Below, in pieces: positions 18,011-26,198 of a stretch of 64,000 nucleotides of DNA. A model generated the notes under the pieces. That model did not search any database. It worked only from the letters and a program-made list of their open reading frames with translations, and was not told where the DNA came from. Numbering within the stretch: position 1 is the first letter of the stretch; each line of letters begins with the position of its first letter. The DNA is from CAZGKW01 sp964526295 (lineage in GTDB: Bacteria; Planctomycetota; Phycisphaerae; FEN-1346), in contig CAZGKW010000014.1 in the NCBI GenBank assembly GCA_964526295.1, positions 30,288 through 94,287 of the forward strand. Direction: 5' to 3'. A program made the position numbers and the translations under genes.

Positions 18011-19753
18011 ATGCGACGACCCCTCCTCACCCCAATCCTCCTGTTGACGGCCACGGCGCTGGCCGGGTGCTGGCGGCCGACCGTCCAGCTTCCCCCCGGG
18101 CGGCCCAGCGTCGCCGTGCCGCTCGAACGGGCGGGCGATGCGCTGCTCGTGCGCGTCCGGATCAACGACCGCGATGCGGGCCGGTTCCTCGTCGACACCG
18201 GGGCCGAGGGCAACCTGATCGACCGGGAGGTGGCCGCCGAGCTGGGCCTGCCGTGGGTGTGGCGGCTGAACGCCGCAGGGGTCGGCGGACGGGGCCCCAT
18301 GCCCGTGCGAAGCGTCCGGTCGATGCAGCTCGGCGAGGTGACCGTCGAGAGCCATATCCTGGGCGAGATCGACTTCGCCCCGATCAGCGACGCGCTCGGC
18401 GTGCCCACCAGCGGCGTCATCGGCGATGCGACGTTCAGCCGCACGCCCGTGACGGTCGATTACCGGGCGGCGACGCTGACGTTCCACGATCCGTCTCGAT
18501 TCCGTCCGCCGCCGGGGGTCGAGGAGCATGCTATGCGCGTCGCCGACGGCCAGCCCTACGTCGCGGGCGTGGTCAACGGCCGCTACATGGGCTGGTTCCT
18601 TCTGGACACCGGCTACACCGGGGCCGTGGAGCTGACGCCGGCCTTCACGCGACGGCACCCGGAACTCCTCCCCGGCGAGGACGCGCGGATCCACACGGTG
18701 GTCGGCGTCGCCGGGCGGGTCCGCCGGCTGACGGGCCGGATTGAATCGTTCACCCTCATGGGCCATCACCTGGGGCCTGTCGAGGCGGAGTTCCTCGTCC
18801 CGGGCGAGACGCAACGGAGCACGGCCGGCGAGATCGGCGTCGTGCCGGCCGGCATCCTGAGGAACTTCCGCCTCACGTTCGACTTTGCGGGCAAACGCCT
18901 GTGGGCCGAATGGGTCGGGCCCGAGACGGTTGCCGAGGTGGTGGCGCGCGGCGTGGACCTGAACGAGCCGGACGCCCGAGGGTGGACGCTGCTCCACGAG
19001 GCGGCGCGAAAAGGCGACGCCGCTCGGGCCGCGAACCTGGTGGCCGCCGGGGCCGACCCGGACGCTCGGACGCCCGAGGGCAACACGGCGCTCTTACTGG
19101 CGGCGTCTCGGGGGCACGCAGGGGTCGTGGTCGAGCTGATCGCCCGCGGGGCCGACGTCAACCTGGCCAACAGCGACGGCGCGACGCCGCTTTTGGCCGC
19201 GGCCCGCCGCGGCGAGGACGCCGTCGTTGCGAGCCTCCTCGGGGCCGGCGCGGCCGTCGAGGTGAGGGAGAGCCAGGGCCGCACCCCCGTGATGACGGCT
19301 GCCTTCATGGGTCACCTGGGGGTCGTCCGGCGGCTTCTGGCAGCGGGGGCCGACCTCGACGCCGCCGATGACGACGGGGTCACGCCTCTGATGGCGGCTG
19401 CGTACAACGGCCACACGGACGTGGTCCGCTTCCTGCTCGAGGCCGGGGCACGGCTCTCGGCACGCCACCAGGAGGGCGTGACGGCCCTGTTCCTGGCCGC
19501 CCAGAACGGGCACGCCGAGACGGCGCTGGTGCTGTTGGCGGCCGGGGCCGACCCGGACGCCCCGCACGTCGACGGGACGACGCCGCTGATGGTGGCCGCC
19601 GAAGGCGGGCACGGGGAGGTGGTCGACGCGCTGCTCGCGGCGGGAGCGGACGCGGAGGCCCGGGACTCAAGCGGGCGGACCGCTGCCGACCATGCCCGCC
19701 GGGCCGGTCATGGGGACCTTGCCCGGCGCCTGAGGAGGCGGCCGGCCGCCTGA
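18011..19753 (+). CDS. Lipoprotein with two retropepsin-like protease halves and ankyrin repeats
   Basis: 580 residues. The N-terminus has a signal sequence with lipobox LAGC at Cys20. Residues about 30-310 contain two aspartyl-protease-type units, the first with FLVDTGAEGNLID and the second with FLLDTGYTGAVEL. Each has the D-T-G active-site motif, so the protein carries both halves of a retropepsin-like dimer. From about residue 315 to 575 there are about eight ankyrin repeats (for example GATPLLAAARRGEDAVVASLL). Family knowledge: ankyrin arrays bind proteins; this protease family cleaves peptides. The fusion predicts an envelope-anchored protease with its own binding platform. It follows mutS by 15 bases but need not share its function. 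Confidence 0.85.
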   Translation: MRRPLLTPILLLTATALAGCWRPTVQLPPGRPSVAVPLERAGDALLVRVRINDRDAGRFLVDTGAEGNLIDREVAAELGLPWVWRLNAAGVGGRGPMPVRSVRSMQLGEVTVESHILGEIDFAPISDALGVPTSGVIGDATFSRTPVTVDYRAATLTFHDPSRFRPPPGVEEHAMRVADGQPYVAGVVNGRYMGWFLLDTGYTGAVELTPAFTRRHPELLPGEDARIHTVVGVAGRVRRLTGRIESFTLMGHHLGPVEAEFLVPGETQRSTAGEIGVVPAGILRNFRLTFDFAGKRLWAEWVGPETVAEVVARGVDLNEPDARGWTLLHEAARKGDAARAANLVAAGADPDARTPEGNTALLLAASRGHAGVVVELIARGADVNLANSDGATPLLAAARRGEDAVVASLLGAGAAVEVRESQGRTPVMTAAFMGHLGVVRRLLAAGADLDAADDDGVTPLMAAAYNGHTDVVRFLLEAGARLSARHQEGVTALFLAAQNGHAETALVLLAAGADPDAPHVDGTTPLMVAAEGGHGEVVDALLAAGADAEARDSSGRTAADHARRAGHGDLARRLRRRPAA

Positions 19754-19791
19754 GACGCCAGGTCCGGGGGTCCCTTCAGGCGCAGCGGAGT

Positions 19792-19811
19792 CCCCGGTGT
19801 CGTCACCGGGG
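19792..19811. terminator. Perfect 8-bp hairpin after the ankyrin-protease gene
   Basis: CCCCGGTG, loop TCGT, CACCGGGG. It sits 40 bases beyond the stop codon and upstream of the STAS promoter. No T run follows, so it may only slow transcription or protect the RNA end. Confidence 0.4.
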
Positions 19812-19867
19812 GATGAATACGCCCGGCGTGACGACGCGCCGGCTTGCCCGCGGACTCGACCTTTTCG

Positions 19868-19896
19868 TTGACAGCCCCGCGTCGGCGGCGGAGAAT
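19868..19896 (+). promoter_or_regulatory. Promoter of the STAS gene pair
   Basis: Perfect TTGACA (19868-19873), 17-base spacer, GAGAAT (19891-19896). Start near 19903, leaving about 49 bases of leader to the ATG at 19952. Confidence 0.65.
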
Positions 19897-19951
19897 GGGC
19901 TGATTGGTCGGCGGCTTGGGCTCACGCCAGCGAGAAGCGGAGGATCGGTTT

Positions 19952-20317
19952 ATGGCGACGGATGAATTCTACGCGACCAAGGAGGTGGATGGCGTCCTCG
20001 TGGTCATGTTTCGGCAGGCCCAGATCCTCGACGCGGTCACGATCGAGCGGATGTCGGCCCGCCTCCGGGATCTGATCGAGGGGGCGGAGGCCGACCGCAC
20101 GGTCTGCGACTTCAGCCGCGTGACGTACCTCTCATCGAGCGCGCTGGGGATGCTGATCGGCCTTCAGCGACGCATCACGCAGAAGGGGGGGCAGCTCAAG
20201 CTCTCCGGCGTCAGCGACGAGATCCGGGAGGTCTTCGAAATCACGAAGTTGGATACCGTATTCGATATTTATAAGGACGTTCCTGCTGCCGTCGAGGCCT
20301 TCCGCAAGAACCTTTAG
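19952..20317 (+). CDS. STAS-domain protein (anti-sigma factor antagonist type)
   Basis: 121 residues, essentially one STAS domain. The start MATDEFYATKEVDG is selected by GGAGG eight bases upstream. VTYLSSSALGMLIGL in the middle is the conserved loop whose Ser is phosphorylated in SpoIIAA/RsbV-type antagonists. The C-terminal helix (REVFEITKLDTVFDIYKD) matches the family. Family role: binding an anti-sigma kinase, or linking to a two-component or stressosome-type switch. It is paired with a second STAS gene 15 bases downstream; no kinase or phosphatase partner is visible here. Confidence 0.9.
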   Translation: MATDEFYATKEVDGVLVVMFRQAQILDAVTIERMSARLRDLIEGAEADRTVCDFSRVTYLSSSALGMLIGLQRRITQKGGQLKLSGVSDEIREVFEITKLDTVFDIYKDVPAAVEAFRKNL

Positions 20318-20332
20318 TGGCGAGCCGATGCG

Positions 20333-20704
20333 ATGAGTCCCAATGGGGAACCGGTGGTGGCGGCGCGCGAGCACGGGGTGGCCCAGGTGCTCGAGGTCCG
20401 GGCCGCCGAGGTCCGCGAGGCCGACCAGATCGCCCGCCTCGGGGCCGAGCTTCGCCGCGCTATCGATGCCAGCGACCGGCCCTACTTCGTGCTCGACCTC
20501 TCGGCCGTCGAATACCTGTCGAGCGTGGCCCTCGGGCTGGTCATCAATCTCCACGCCCACCTGTCGGACCGGGGTTACGCCTTCGGCCTGATCGTGCCGG
20601 AAGGCGACGTGCGGGCCATCTTCGAGCTGGCCAAGCTCGAACGGATCGTCCCTATCTACGCCGACCTCGACAGCGCCGTGCGGGGCTTCTGCTCGGGCGT
20701 CTGA
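20333..20704 (+). CDS. STAS-domain protein
   Basis: 123 residues, a divergent second STAS domain. VEYLSSVALGLVINL occupies the place of the phosphorylatable loop and keeps the Ser-Ser pair. The preceding strand (YFVLDLSAVEYL) and the following helix (VRAIFELAKLERIVPIYAD) match the first STAS protein. It starts 15 bases after the first STAS gene, so the two are co-transcribed. The two proteins share less than half of their residues by eye, so this is an old duplication rather than a recent copy. They may form a heterodimer or serve two partners. Confidence 0.88.
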   Translation: MSPNGEPVVAAREHGVAQVLEVRAAEVREADQIARLGAELRRAIDASDRPYFVLDLSAVEYLSSVALGLVINLHAHLSDRGYAFGLIVPEGDVRAIFELAKLERIVPIYADLDSAVRGFCSGV

Positions 20705-20821
20705 CGCGGACAAACGCGCCTCGCCAGGGCGGTGCGACCGCCGTACGGCCGAGCCCGGTGCCCCCGACCATGCATGGCGCGGCCGGAAGGCCCGTCGCGG
20801 GTCGGACCGATTCGAGCGATC

Positions 20822-22435
20822 ATGACCTGGACGTGGACCATCCGCGGCGGAACGCTCGTCGGCGTCGATCCGCCCGCCGGCACCTCCTCATCCGGCACCT
20901 CGTGTCGGGCCGACCTGGCCATCGAAGGGGCCCGCATCGCCCGCATCGCTCCTCACCTGGGACCCGCCCCCCGCGATCTGGACGTTTCCGGCCTCGCCGT
21001 CGCCCCCGGCTTCATCGACATCCACTGTCACAGCGAGTTCGCCGCCCTGGTCTACCCGCGGGCCGAGAGCAAGGTGCTCGCCGGGGTCACGACGGACGTC
21101 TCGGGCAACTGCGGCGCCAGCCCTTTCCCCCTGGTCGGCCAGTACCGGGCCCGCCGCCAGGCTGAGTGGGAGCCCCACGGCTTGGTCCTCGACTGGACCT
21201 CGGCCGAGGAGTACTTCTCGCGGGCTGCATCGGCGGCATCCAGCGTCAACCGGGCGCTCCTGGCGGGACACGGGGCCCTCCGCGCCGCTGTCATGGGCTA
21301 CGCCGGTCGGTCCGCGGACGCGGAAGAGCGGCGGCGGATGCGCGAGCTCCTCGCCGAGGCGCTCGATGCCGGGGCGTTCGGCCTGTCGAGCGGCCTGATC
21401 TATCCGCCCGGCTGCTATGCTGACGCCCGCGAGCTGGCCGACCTGGCGGCCGTGGCGGCCGACGCCGGGGGCTACTACGCCAGCCACATTCGAAGCGAGG
21501 GCGACGGTCTGCTGGCGGCGGTCGAGGAGTTCCTCGATGTCGTCCGCCGCTCGGGGGCCCGGGGCCAGCTCAGCCACCTGAAGGCCGCCGGGCCCGCCAA
21601 CTGGCCGAAGGCCGGCGAGGCGGTCGCCCGCCTTCGCCGGGCACGCGAGGAGGGCCTCGTTGTCACGGCCGACCGGTACCCGTACCTGGCCAGCATGACG
21701 GACCTCGATTCGATGCTCCTGCCGCCCTGGGCCGTCGAGGGGGGCACCGAGGCCGAGCTGGCCCGCCTGGCCGACCCGGCGACGCGGCGGCGGCTCGTCG
21801 ACGAGGTCCACCGGGCCCATCCCGATCCGGCCTACTTCGAGCGGATCCGCATCGCCTCGGTCTCGCCGGGGGCGGACCAGAACGCGTCCGGGCGGTCGCT
21901 TCGCCGTCTCGCCGAGGAGGTCGGCGTCGACCCCGTCGAGGTCGGTCTGGACCTGGTCCTGGAGCACCGTGGGCACGTCAGCGCCATTCACTTCTCGATG
22001 AGCGAGGAGAACCTGCGGGCCGTCCTCGCCGAGCCCTACGTGGCGATCGGCAGCGATTCGGGTCTGAGGGGCCTCCCGACCGGGGGCCTCCCGCAAGGGC
22101 GCAGCCTGCCGCACCCCCGGGCGTACGGCACGCCCGGCCGGTTCCTCGGGACGTACGTCCGCGAGGAGGGTCTGATGCCGCTGGAGGAGGGCGTCCGGCG
22201 GCTGACCCGCCTGCCGGCCGACGTGCTGGGCCTTGCAGACCGGGGCCGGTTGGCCGAGGGGGGCTGGGCCGACCTGGTGGTCTTCGACCCGGCTCGCATC
22301 GCCGACCAGGCGACGTACGAACACCCCTGGGCGACGCCCGCGGGCATCGAGCACGTCTTCGTGAACGGCGAACCCGTTGTCACCAACGGGGCCCACACGG
22401 GCGCCACGCCCGGCCGCCTGTTGATGCGGAGTTGA
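20822..22435 (+). CDS. D-aminoacylase / N-acyl-D-amino-acid deacylase family amidohydrolase
   Basis: 537 residues from MTWTWTIRGGTLVG; a frame 30 codons longer reads through intergenic DNA. VAPGFIDIHCHSEFA supplies the H-x-H metal motif after the first beta domain, TDVSGNCGASPFP carries the characteristic Cys of D-aminoacylases, and HIRSEGDGLL, GQLSHLKAAG and AIGSDSGLRG supply the later metal and substrate-contact motifs. The C-terminal beta domain returns with DLVVFDPARIADQATYEHP. Family role: hydrolysis of N-acyl-D-amino acids or related dihydro-amides. The true substrate is not readable. The TGA overlaps the likely TTG start of comEC by four bases. Confidence 0.85.
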   Translation: MTWTWTIRGGTLVGVDPPAGTSSSGTSCRADLAIEGARIARIAPHLGPAPRDLDVSGLAVAPGFIDIHCHSEFAALVYPRAESKVLAGVTTDVSGNCGASPFPLVGQYRARRQAEWEPHGLVLDWTSAEEYFSRAASAASSVNRALLAGHGALRAAVMGYAGRSADAEERRRMRELLAEALDAGAFGLSSGLIYPPGCYADARELADLAAVAADAGGYYASHIRSEGDGLLAAVEEFLDVVRRSGARGQLSHLKAAGPANWPKAGEAVARLRRAREEGLVVTADRYPYLASMTDLDSMLLPPWAVEGGTEAELARLADPATRRRLVDEVHRAHPDPAYFERIRIASVSPGADQNASGRSLRRLAEEVGVDPVEVGLDLVLEHRGHVSAIHFSMSEENLRAVLAEPYVAIGSDSGLRGLPTGGLPQGRSLPHPRAYGTPGRFLGTYVREEGLMPLEEGVRRLTRLPADVLGLADRGRLAEGGWADLVVFDPARIADQATYEHPWATPAGIEHVFVNGEPVVTNGAHTGATPGRLLMRS

Positions 22436-24984
22436 GCGTGCTTCCGCAGAAAGGCGAATCCGTCGGTCCCTATCAGCCGCTTGCGGCGGTGGCCGGGGCG
22501 ATGGTCGCGGGCATCGTGATTGCCGAGTTTGTCGGTGGAGGGATGGTCGTCTGGATTGCCCTGGCATGCGCCTCGGCCGTCGCGTGGGCGATCCTGGCCT
22601 GGCGGCGTGCGGACCGCCGATTGGCGGTCGCCACGCTGCTTACCCTCGTGGCGGCCGCCGGGGCGGCACGGTATCGCTCCGCGGTCGACCCGCCGGCGGC
22701 CGACGTTGCCCGCCTCGTCGCGGGCGGGCCGCGGATGGCGACGTTGGAGGGCGTCGTCGTACGCTCGCCGCGAACGCGACAGCCGCCCGCCGACGTCTTC
22801 GTCCCCCGAACCGACGACTTTATCCGGACGACGCTGACGCTCGACTGCTCCCGCGCCCGGCTGGGCGAGGTGTGGCACCCCGCCCGGGGACGCGTGGTCG
22901 TCTCCCTCTCGGGCCCGGCCCAGGACGCCTCGGGCGAGCCGCATGTCTCCCTGGGCGAGCGCGTCCAGATTCTGGGCGTCGTCGGCCCGTTCCGGCCGCC
23001 GGCGAACCCGGGGGCGTTCGACCGGGTGACTCACTTCGCCCGGCAGGGCGTCCGGGCGGCGCTCTACACCCGCCGGTGGGAAGCTGTCCGGGTCGTGGAG
23101 CCGAGGGCCGACCTCGCCCGGTGGGTGATCGGAGCGATGCGCCGGTGGGCCGTGGCACGTCTCGACCGGATCGAGAGCTCCGAAGGGCGGGCGGTCGTCT
23201 CGGCCGTCGTCTTCGGCCGCCGAGACCTTCTGCACGGGGAGGAGGACTTCGAGTCGGGCGACGACGTGGAGCGGGCGTTCCTGGCGAGCGGGACGGCCCA
23301 CTTCCTGGCCGTCTCAGGTCTTCACGTCGGCCTGGTGGCGGGCGGCGTGCTGCTCATAGCACGGCTGCTCGGCCTGGGTCGGCGGACGACGGCCGCGGCC
23401 GTGGTCGTCGTGGTCCTGGCGTACGCCCTGATGACGGAGCTGAAGCCGTCGGTCGTGCGGGCGGCGATCCTGGTGTGGGTGCTTTGCCTGGGGTGGGCCG
23501 TGGGGAGGCCGGCGCTTCGCCTCAACTCGCTGGCAGCGGCGGTCATCCTGGTCCTCGCGATCCGCCCGGGCGACCTCTTCACCACGGGGTTCCAGCTCTC
23601 GTTCGGCGTGGTGCTGGGCCTCGTGTGGCTGCGGCCGGCCGTGGAGCGGGACGTCCTGCGGGTGGACCCGGAGGTGGAGCGTCTGGCCGAGCCGGGTCAA
23701 TCGCTGGGCTATCGCATCTTCGGCTACGTGCGTCGGACGGCGGCCATCTCGCTGGCGGCGTCGCTGGTCAGCATTCCGCTGATCGCCCACCGGACGCACC
23801 TGGTGGCGTGGCTCGCGCCGGTGGGGAGCGTGCTGCTGGCGCCGCTTGTGTTCGGCCTGCTGGTGAGCGGCCTGTTGCTCGTGGCGGTCGGCTGGGCGGC
23901 GCCCTGGCTGGGCGACCTGCTGGCGGCCGTGCCGGACGGGTTCGCCCACGCTACCAGCGGTGTGGTCCGAGCCCTGGCGGCCATACCCGGGGGGCATTTC
24001 TACCTGCCGCGGTTCGAGTGGCCTTGGCTTCTGGTGACGTACGTACTGCTGGCGGCGTGGGCGTTCAGGGAGCGGCTGAGAGTATCCCCCCGGTCGCTGG
24101 CCTTGGCTAGCCTGGCCGCAGCGGCAGTCTTTCTCTGGACGGGCGGCCGGCGCGTTCCGGACCAAGCGACCGCCACGTTCCCCGCCGTCGGGCACGGGGT
24201 GGCAGCGCTGGTGGAGCTGCCGAACGGCCGGACGCTCCTTTACGATGCCGGGTCGTCGCTTTCGTGGGCCCGGGCGGGGGAGGGGGCGACAGCGCCGGCC
24301 ATCTGGTCGCGCGGCGTGGGGCGGATCGACGCCGTCTTTCTCAGCCACGCCCACTTCGACCACTTCAAGGATATCCTGCCGCTCGCGGAGCGGTTCGGCG
24401 TGCGTCAGGTCTTCGTCCCGCCGACCTTCGTACGGGAGCGGATCGAGGTCGACGGGGCGGTCATCGAGGCCTTGCTGGCCCGCGGTGCCCAGGTGACGTT
24501 CTTCTCCGGCGGCGACCGCTTGAGCGGCACGGGGAGGACGGAAGTTTGTGGCGTCTGGCCGCGGGGCGACTCCTCGCAGACCGACGAGATCAACGACGGG
24601 TCGCTGGTGCTTTCGATCGCCGACGGGGGACGGCGGTTGCTCCTGACGGGCGACCTCGAACCGGCCGGGATCGACGAACTTCTGGCGGCAGCGCCTGACC
24701 TGGCGGCGGACGCGATGCTGTGGCCCCACCACGGCGGGGCGCCGGAGGCCGTCGAGCGGCTCGCCGCCGCGACGGGTGCCCGCGTGCTGGTGGTTTCGTC
24801 GGGTCGACGCCTGCCGCACCAGGCGGCTGAACCCCCGTGGCTCGCCGAGCGCGGCATCGCCTGCTACCGGACGGGGGAGTGCGGGTGCGTGACGCTTCGG
24901 CTCGAAGCCGACGCGGTCGGAGGGAGCGGGTTCCTGGCAAGCGCAGGTCCGAGACGCCGGGCGGCGACCGGCAGGCCGCGGTAG
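22432..24984 (+). CDS. comEC: ComEC/Rec2-type DNA uptake channel protein
   Basis: 850 residues if it starts at TTG 22432, which overlaps the previous stop; GTG at 22438 is an alternative start. Order: N-terminal membrane helices, a soluble OB-like region (residues about 100-215), the Competence membrane domain with FLASGTAHFLAVSGLHVG and eight or so helices to about residue 540, and a C-terminal metallo-beta-lactamase domain. That domain has FLSHAHFDHFKD, which matches H-x-H-x-D-H, plus LLLTGDLE and LWPHHGG. Family role: the pore that brings single-stranded DNA across the cytoplasmic membrane in natural transformation, with the C-terminal domain as possible nuclease. The prepilin peptidase at 29200 could serve the matching pilus. 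Confidence 0.93.
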   Translation: MSVLPQKGESVGPYQPLAAVAGAMVAGIVIAEFVGGGMVVWIALACASAVAWAILAWRRADRRLAVATLLTLVAAAGAARYRSAVDPPAADVARLVAGGPRMATLEGVVVRSPRTRQPPADVFVPRTDDFIRTTLTLDCSRARLGEVWHPARGRVVVSLSGPAQDASGEPHVSLGERVQILGVVGPFRPPANPGAFDRVTHFARQGVRAALYTRRWEAVRVVEPRADLARWVIGAMRRWAVARLDRIESSEGRAVVSAVVFGRRDLLHGEEDFESGDDVERAFLASGTAHFLAVSGLHVGLVAGGVLLIARLLGLGRRTTAAAVVVVVLAYALMTELKPSVVRAAILVWVLCLGWAVGRPALRLNSLAAAVILVLAIRPGDLFTTGFQLSFGVVLGLVWLRPAVERDVLRVDPEVERLAEPGQSLGYRIFGYVRRTAAISLAASLVSIPLIAHRTHLVAWLAPVGSVLLAPLVFGLLVSGLLLVAVGWAAPWLGDLLAAVPDGFAHATSGVVRALAAIPGGHFYLPRFEWPWLLVTYVLLAAWAFRERLRVSPRSLALASLAAAAVFLWTGGRRVPDQATATFPAVGHGVAALVELPNGRTLLYDAGSSLSWARAGEGATAPAIWSRGVGRIDAVFLSHAHFDHFKDILPLAERFGVRQVFVPPTFVRERIEVDGAVIEALLARGAQVTFFSGGDRLSGTGRTEVCGVWPRGDSSQTDEINDGSLVLSIADGGRRLLLTGDLEPAGIDELLAAAPDLAADAMLWPHHGGAPEAVERLAAATGARVLVVSSGRRLPHQAAEPPWLAERGIACYRTGECGCVTLRLEADAVGGSGFLASAGPRRRAATGRPR

Positions 24985-25015
24985 ATGTTTGACCGGCCTT
25001 CGTCCGCCCCGACGC

Positions 25016-26134
25016 TCACGCCGTCAGGACGAGATTGTCCGCGTGGATGACCTCGTCGTAGGGGTGCTCGCCGAGCACCTGCCTGAAGCGGTCGGTCTTC
25101 AGGCCCTTGATGCGGTCGGCGTCGGCGGCCGAGTAGTTCGTCAGGCCTTGGGCAAGCTCCTTGCCGGCCGAGTCGGCCACTTGGACGACGTCGCCCGCCT
25201 CGAACGTCCCTTCGACGCGGGTGATGCCGATGGCGAGGAGGCTCTTTCGGTTCCGGATGGCGCGCGCGGCCCCGGCGTCGACGACCAGCTTGCCGCGCGG
25301 CCGCCGCGTCAGGCCGATCCACCGGCGGCGCGAAGAGAGCTTCGCCGTCCGGGGAAGGAAGAGCGTGCCGACGGCTTGGCCGGCCAGGAGGTCGCCTAGG
25401 ACGTTCTCTCGGCGCCCGTCGGCGATGGCGGCCATCTCCCCCGCCGCCAGCACTTTTCCCACGGCCTCCAGCTTCGAGGCCATTCCGCCCGTCCCGAGGG
25501 CCGACCGCGACCCGTCCGCCGCCTCCGACGTCTCCTCGAAGTCCTCCACGACGTCGAACAGGTCCGTCCGGTCGGCGTCGCGATAGACGCCCTCGACGGT
25601 CGTCAGCAGCACCAGCAGGTCGGCCCGCAGGAGGTTCGTGACCATGGCAGCGAGGATGTCGTTGTCGCCGAAGCGGATTTCGTCGACGCTGACCGTGTCG
25701 TTCTCGTTGATGACCGGCACGGCCCCGTAGGCCTGGAGGGCGTGGATGCAGTTTCGGACGTTCAGGTACCGCGTCCGGTCCTCCATGTCACCGCGCGTGA
25801 GAAGGACCTGGGCGGCGTGTCGGCCGTGACGCTTAAGGGCCTCGTCGAAGGCCCGCATGAGTCCGGCTTGGCCGACGGCGGCACAGGCCTGGAGGCGGGG
25901 CAGGGCCTCGGGGCGCTCGGCCAGATCGAGGGCGGCGAGGCCGGCCCCGATCGCACCGCTCGAGACGACCGCCACGCGAAGGCCGCGCTCCTTCAGGGCG
26001 TGGACCTGGTCGGCGATCCGGCCGATCAGGTCGGCGTCGAGCCGGCCGCGCTCATCCGTCAGGACCTGCGTGCCGAGTTTGACGACGACGCCCCGGACGC
26101 CGGCCATCAGTTCACTGCGGTCAGTCGGGCTCAT
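25016..26134 (-). CDS. proB: Glutamate 5-kinase with PUA domain
   Basis: 372 residues from MSPTDRSELM, with GAGG upstream; a longer start at 26158 is less likely. The amino-acid kinase domain begins GVVVKLGTQVLTDERG and continues with VAVVSSGAIGAGLAAL, VPVINENDTVSVDEIRFGDND and ALGTGGMASKLEAVG, all diagnostic of ProB. The C-terminal PUA domain spans about residues 280-370 (LVVDAGAARAIRNRKSLLAIGI). It phosphorylates glutamate in the first step of proline synthesis. No proA is in the window. It lies last in a leftward group after waaA (64-base gap) and converges with comEC. Confidence 0.97.
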   Translation of the reverse strand: MSPTDRSELMAGVRGVVVKLGTQVLTDERGRLDADLIGRIADQVHALKERGLRVAVVSSGAIGAGLAALDLAERPEALPRLQACAAVGQAGLMRAFDEALKRHGRHAAQVLLTRGDMEDRTRYLNVRNCIHALQAYGAVPVINENDTVSVDEIRFGDNDILAAMVTNLLRADLLVLLTTVEGVYRDADRTDLFDVVEDFEETSEAADGSRSALGTGGMASKLEAVGKVLAAGEMAAIADGRRENVLGDLLAGQAVGTLFLPRTAKLSSRRRWIGLTRRPRGKLVVDAGAARAIRNRKSLLAIGITRVEGTFEAGDVVQVADSAGKELAQGLTNYSAADADRIKGLKTDRFRQVLGEHPYDEVIHADNLVLTA

Positions 26135-26198
26135 GGGTCCTCGTACGGCGCCGTGCAAGGCCGACGACCGAAAGCCACGCGCCGGCCGAGGCCGGCGG

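Noticed and set aside
14588..18997. Very long reverse-strand open frame (1469 codons) opposite pyk, mutS and the ankyrin gene
   Set aside because: It mirrors three well-supported plus-strand genes and is an artefact of high third-position GC; no domain on the reverse strand.
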